Source: JAVXAG01 sp040307645 (lineage in GTDB: Bacteria; Bacillota; Clostridia; Peptostreptococcales; Anaerovoracaceae). Taken from it: a stretch of DNA of 17,128 bases. Of this stretch, positions 15,725 to 17,128 are shown piece by piece; the first letter of the stretch is position 1, and every line of letters starts with the position of its first letter. Under the pieces are notes generated by a model. The model was not told where the DNA came from. It ran no database searches and saw only the letters and a program-made list of their open reading frames with translations. Position numbers and translations under genes: made by a program. The stretch spans positions 1 to 17,128 of the forward strand of contig JAWRJF010000055.1 of assembly GCA_040307645.1 (NCBI GenBank), in the 5' to 3' direction.

Positions 15725-15765
15725 TTTATACCTCTCCAAAGTACACAGGTTATAATTATTTCAAA

Positions 15766-16593
15766 TTATGCTTTTTTATACGCATACCAATATGCGATAG
15801 CAACAAAACATGTTCCTCCTATAAAATTTCCCAATGTAACTGGAATAAGATTATTAATAAAAAAACCACTCCAAGTTAAATTATTTAATGCATCTTGAGT
15901 TACTCCTGATAAAATTACAAAGGCTTCATTAGCTTTTGCGAAGATCCCCGCTGGTATGTAAAACATATTTGCAACGCAGTGCTCAAATCCTGCTGTAACG
16001 AATAGCATTATTGGGAAAAAAATACTAAATATTTTTCCTATAGTAGAATCTGCACCTGAAGACATCCATACTGCTAAACAAACTAACCAGTTACATAAAA
16101 TACCTAATATGAAGGCCTGTACAAAAGTTAAATTGACTTTTCCTGATGCAATCCTTAAAGTTACAGCACCAACAAGATTATCGCCTACATTCAACAAACC
16201 TGTTTGAGATAACATCCAGGCAATTAATATAGCACCTAAAAGATTTGCAATATATACTATAACCCAATTTCTAAACATAGAAACATATCTTACTTTCTTT
16301 TCAAGCGCAGCCACCAAAATTAATGTGTTTCCTGTAAATAATTCTGCTCCTGCAAGCACTACAATTGTAAGGCCTGTTGCAAACACGCATCCAGATACTA
16401 ATCTTCCTAATCCAAATGTTTCGGGATTTGCAACAAGATTGAAGGTCCCCATGCTTGCACCTATTCCAGCTAATGAAATATATGCTCCTGCCAAAAATCC
16501 AAGTATAAGTAGTCTTGAAAATGAACTATTGCATTTTGTTATCCCCGTTTCTATAGTCAAATCTAAAATTTCTGCCGGTTTTAATGGTCTCAT
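15766..16593 (-). CDS. Formate/nitrite transporter (FNT) family channel
   Basis: This 275 aa membrane protein has six hydrophobic segments (about 27-50, 64-86, 108-130, 156-178, 186-210, 240-268). FNT signatures are GFLAGAYISLAGIG (32-45), AELFTGNT (83-90), LGILCNWLVCLAVWM (163-177) and GFEHCVANMFYIPAG (202-216) with the central pore His205. These pentameric channels carry formate, nitrite or hydrosulfide; the sequence alone does not tell which, so I give no gene symbol. Neither a pyruvate formate-lyase nor a nitrite reductase gene lies in the window. The ATG at 16593 is preceded by AGGAGG at a somewhat long distance of 12 nt, and no nearer in-frame start exists upstream. It is the first gene of the run leading to polA. 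Confidence 0.93.
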   Translation of the reverse strand: MRPLKPAEILDLTIETGITKCNSSFSRLLILGFLAGAYISLAGIGASMGTFNLVANPETFGLGRLVSGCVFATGLTIVVLAGAELFTGNTLILVAALEKKVRYVSMFRNWVIVYIANLLGAILIAWMLSQTGLLNVGDNLVGAVTLRIASGKVNLTFVQAFILGILCNWLVCLAVWMSSGADSTIGKIFSIFFPIMLFVTAGFEHCVANMFYIPAGIFAKANEAFVILSGVTQDALNNLTWSGFFINNLIPVTLGNFIGGTCFVAIAYWYAYKKA

Positions 16594-16622
16594 ATTTTTG
16601 TGATTCCTCCTAGCTCATTAAT

Positions 16623-16644
16623 TATGTATCTATTAATATACATA
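16623..16644. promoter_or_regulatory. Inverted repeat at the FNT transcription start, candidate operator
   Basis: Perfect 7-base arms TATGTAT (16623-16629) and ATACATA (16638-16644) are separated by 8 bases. The repeat begins 7-8 bases after the -10 of the FNT promoter, so it covers +1 to about +22. Such placement suits a repressor operator or a 5' mRNA hairpin. The regulator is unknown. Confidence 0.45.
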
Positions 16645-16651
16645 CCTTTTT

Positions 16652-16679
16652 ATTATAGCATTTTCCACGAAATAGTCAA
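16652..16679 (-). promoter_or_regulatory. Promoter of the FNT-P1 peptidase(-polA-coaE-SBP) operon
   Basis: On the minus strand: -35 TTGACT (16674-16679), a 16-base spacer and a perfect TATAAT (16652-16657) preceded by TGC (extended -10). It is the best promoter in the window by eye. The leader before the FNT ATG is about 52 nt. Confidence 0.82.
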
Positions 16680-16718
16680 TTTTTTCGTCATTATTATATA
16701 GTTTAAAAAAGTTATATT

Positions 16719-16753
16719 TTAACAGTGATTTTTTTCGAAAAATATTATATAAT
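16719..16753 (+). promoter_or_regulatory. Promoter of 6S RNA
   Basis: A perfect TATAAT at 16748-16753 ends 6 bases before the start of the RNA closing stem at 16760, matching a vegetative -10. No consensus -35 lies 17 bases upstream (GTGATT). TTAACA at 16719-16724 fits only with an overlapping -10, TATTAT at 16743-16748 (18-base spacer). It is divergent from the FNT promoter. Confidence 0.6.
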
Positions 16754-16759
16754 ATAACT

Positions 16760-16935
16760 ATCCTGAAACTCTCGTTAAGGACCCATAATTGAACCTACAC
16801 TTATAAATTGGGAATCCGGGTTTATTTGTTTATGTCAAGCCTCCATTGAGTGGAAGACAGAGACAGTAATAGGGTACCCACCTATCCACGAGATAGGGCG
16901 TCAATTATGTCCTGACGGTTTTTCGGGATTTTTTT
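16760..16935 (+). ncRNA. ssrS: 6S RNA (RNA polymerase-binding regulatory RNA)
   Basis: This roughly 176 nt RNA folds by hand into the 6S shape. The closing stem is ATCCTGAAA (16760-16768) with TTTCGGGAT (16921-16929). It continues with CGTTAAGGA (16773-16781) against TCCTGACG (16910-16917), with one bulged A, and a perfect 9-bp CATAATTGA (16784-16792) against TCAATTATG (16901-16909). The central bubble has an open 5' side (16793-16808) and, on its 3' side, the small hairpin CCTATC-CACGA-GATAGG (16881-16897) seen in Gram-positive 6S RNAs. The apical arm pairs TGGGAATCC (16809-16817) with GGGTACCCA (16872-16880), then TATTTGT with ACAGTAATA. Seven T follow the closing stem. 6S RNA mimics an open promoter and binds housekeeping RNA polymerase in stationary phase. 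The call is by structure; I could not run a covariance model. Confidence 0.85.
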
Positions 16936-16944
16936 AAAATACAG

Positions 16945-16986
16945 AATCAAAAACTAAAAGGGTTATCGTAAATTACGATAACCCTT
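16945..16986 (-). terminator. Terminator for minus-strand transcription from beyond the right edge
   Basis: Perfect 14-base arms (AAGGGTTATCGTAA at 16958-16971 and its complement at 16973-16986) surround one base; with a realistic 3-5 base loop the stem is 12-13 bp. On the minus strand it is followed by TTAGTTTTTG. On the plus strand no T run follows, so it mainly serves the minus strand. Confidence 0.7.
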
Positions 16987-16999
16987 ACAGACCGAAGAC

Positions 17000-17036
17000 A
17001 AAGTCCGAGGGTTCACGACGAACCCAAGGGCTTTTT
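17000..17036 (+). terminator. Two-tier terminator hairpin on the plus strand, downstream of 6S RNA
   Basis: The outer stem AAAGTCC (17000-17006) pairs with GGGCTTT (17028-17034) and encloses a 6-bp inner hairpin GGGTTC-ACGAC-GAACCC (17009-17025). A TTTTTCTT tract follows on the plus strand. It is probably a back-up terminator for the 6S transcript. Confidence 0.6.
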
Positions 17037-17037
17037 C

Positions 17038-17128
17038 TTATGCTATACAAATGTTAGTTCTTAATCTTAGTGTTTTAAGAAAGGCAGCAAATATGGAACT
17101 ATCTGTTCCATATTCCTGATCTCTTTTA
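17038..17128 (-). CDS. Possible 3' end of an unidentified gene
   Basis: An open minus-strand frame enters from the right edge and ends with TAA at 17038-17040: 29 codons ending LRTNICIA. In such AT-rich DNA a frame of this length arises by chance fairly often, and I recognise no family. In favour is its position directly before the hairpins at 17036-16945, which are oriented to end minus-strand transcripts. Against it, a perfect 10-bp inverted repeat (17090-17114) lies within the frame. Confidence 0.25.
   Translation of the reverse strand, partial: KRDQEYGTDSSIFAAFLKTLRLRTNICIA
17090..17114. repeat. Perfect 10-bp inverted repeat near the right edge
   Basis: AATATGGAAC (17090-17099) and GTTCCATATT (17105-17114) are separated by TATCT. 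On the plus strand a weak T-rich stretch (CTCTTTT) follows about 9 bases later, too far for a standard terminator. It could be an operator, a third hairpin of the 6S downstream region, or part of a coding end. Confidence 0.4.

Noticed and set aside
17007..17027. ACGA-loop hairpin resembling a guanidine-II (mini-ykkC) riboswitch stem
   Set aside because: That riboswitch needs two stems with ACGR tetraloops closed by C-G. Here the loop is five bases (ACGAC), the neighbouring hairpin has an AT-rich loop, and the structure ends in a T run, so a terminator explains it better.
1..17128. Mobile elements, CRISPR arrays, prophage or defence genes
   Set aside because: No transposase, integrase, direct-repeat array or attachment-site duplication was seen. 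The two tRNA-Leu genes are intact, and no repeated 3' tRNA fragment marks an integration.

Overview
The window reads as an ordinary chromosomal segment of a low-GC, strictly anaerobic member of the Clostridia (Firmicutes/Bacillota). This rests on the strong A+T bias, AGGAGG-type ribosome binding sites, TTGACA/TATAAT-type promoters, a class I hybrid cluster protein, a bifunctional Rel, a fused SecDF and a Gram-positive-style 6S RNA. I cannot name the genus from the sequence alone. Every protein gene lies on the minus strand; the one confident plus-strand gene is the 6S RNA near the right end.

Layout, read in the direction of transcription (right to left). (1) At the right end (about 16.6-17.1 kb) a 6S RNA gene on the plus strand diverges from a minus-strand operon. 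Beyond it lie two interlocked hairpins that look like convergent terminators, and possibly the tail of a minus-strand gene. (2) From 16.6 to 9.8 kb is a tight five-gene run: a formate/nitrite-family channel, a P1 (DmpA-type) peptidase homologue, DNA polymerase I (polA), dephospho-CoA kinase (coaE, overlapping polA by 4 nt) and a membrane-anchored family-5 solute-binding protein (overlapping coaE by 8 nt). (3) From 9.72 to 9.64 kb is a single tRNA-Leu(GAG) with its own promoter. (4) From 9.3 to 7.4 kb is monocistronic hcp, with a promoter, an inverted repeat at its transcription start and a perfect-stem terminator. (5) From 7.4 to 5.8 kb is a cardiolipin synthase with two HKD motifs. (6) From 5.75 to 5.15 kb is tRNA-Leu(CAA) followed closely by yajC, ended by a terminator. 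(7) From 5.13 kb to the left edge is an operon of secDF, the bifunctional (p)ppGpp synthetase/hydrolase rel, and a glyoxalase II-like metallo-beta-lactamase hydrolase cut by the window edge.

Functional themes are envelope biogenesis and protein export (SecDF, YajC, cardiolipin synthase), stress and growth control (Rel, 6S RNA), nitrosative or redox defence (Hcp, perhaps the FNT channel), DNA repair (PolA) and CoA synthesis (CoaE). I found no mobile element, CRISPR array, prophage or defence island, and nothing that I would call a new system. The items most worth a second look are the orphan membrane-tethered binding protein coupled to coaE, the inverted repeats sitting on the transcription starts of hcp and the FNT operon, the shortened secDF-rel neighbourhood, and the hairpin-rich DNA downstream of the 6S gene.
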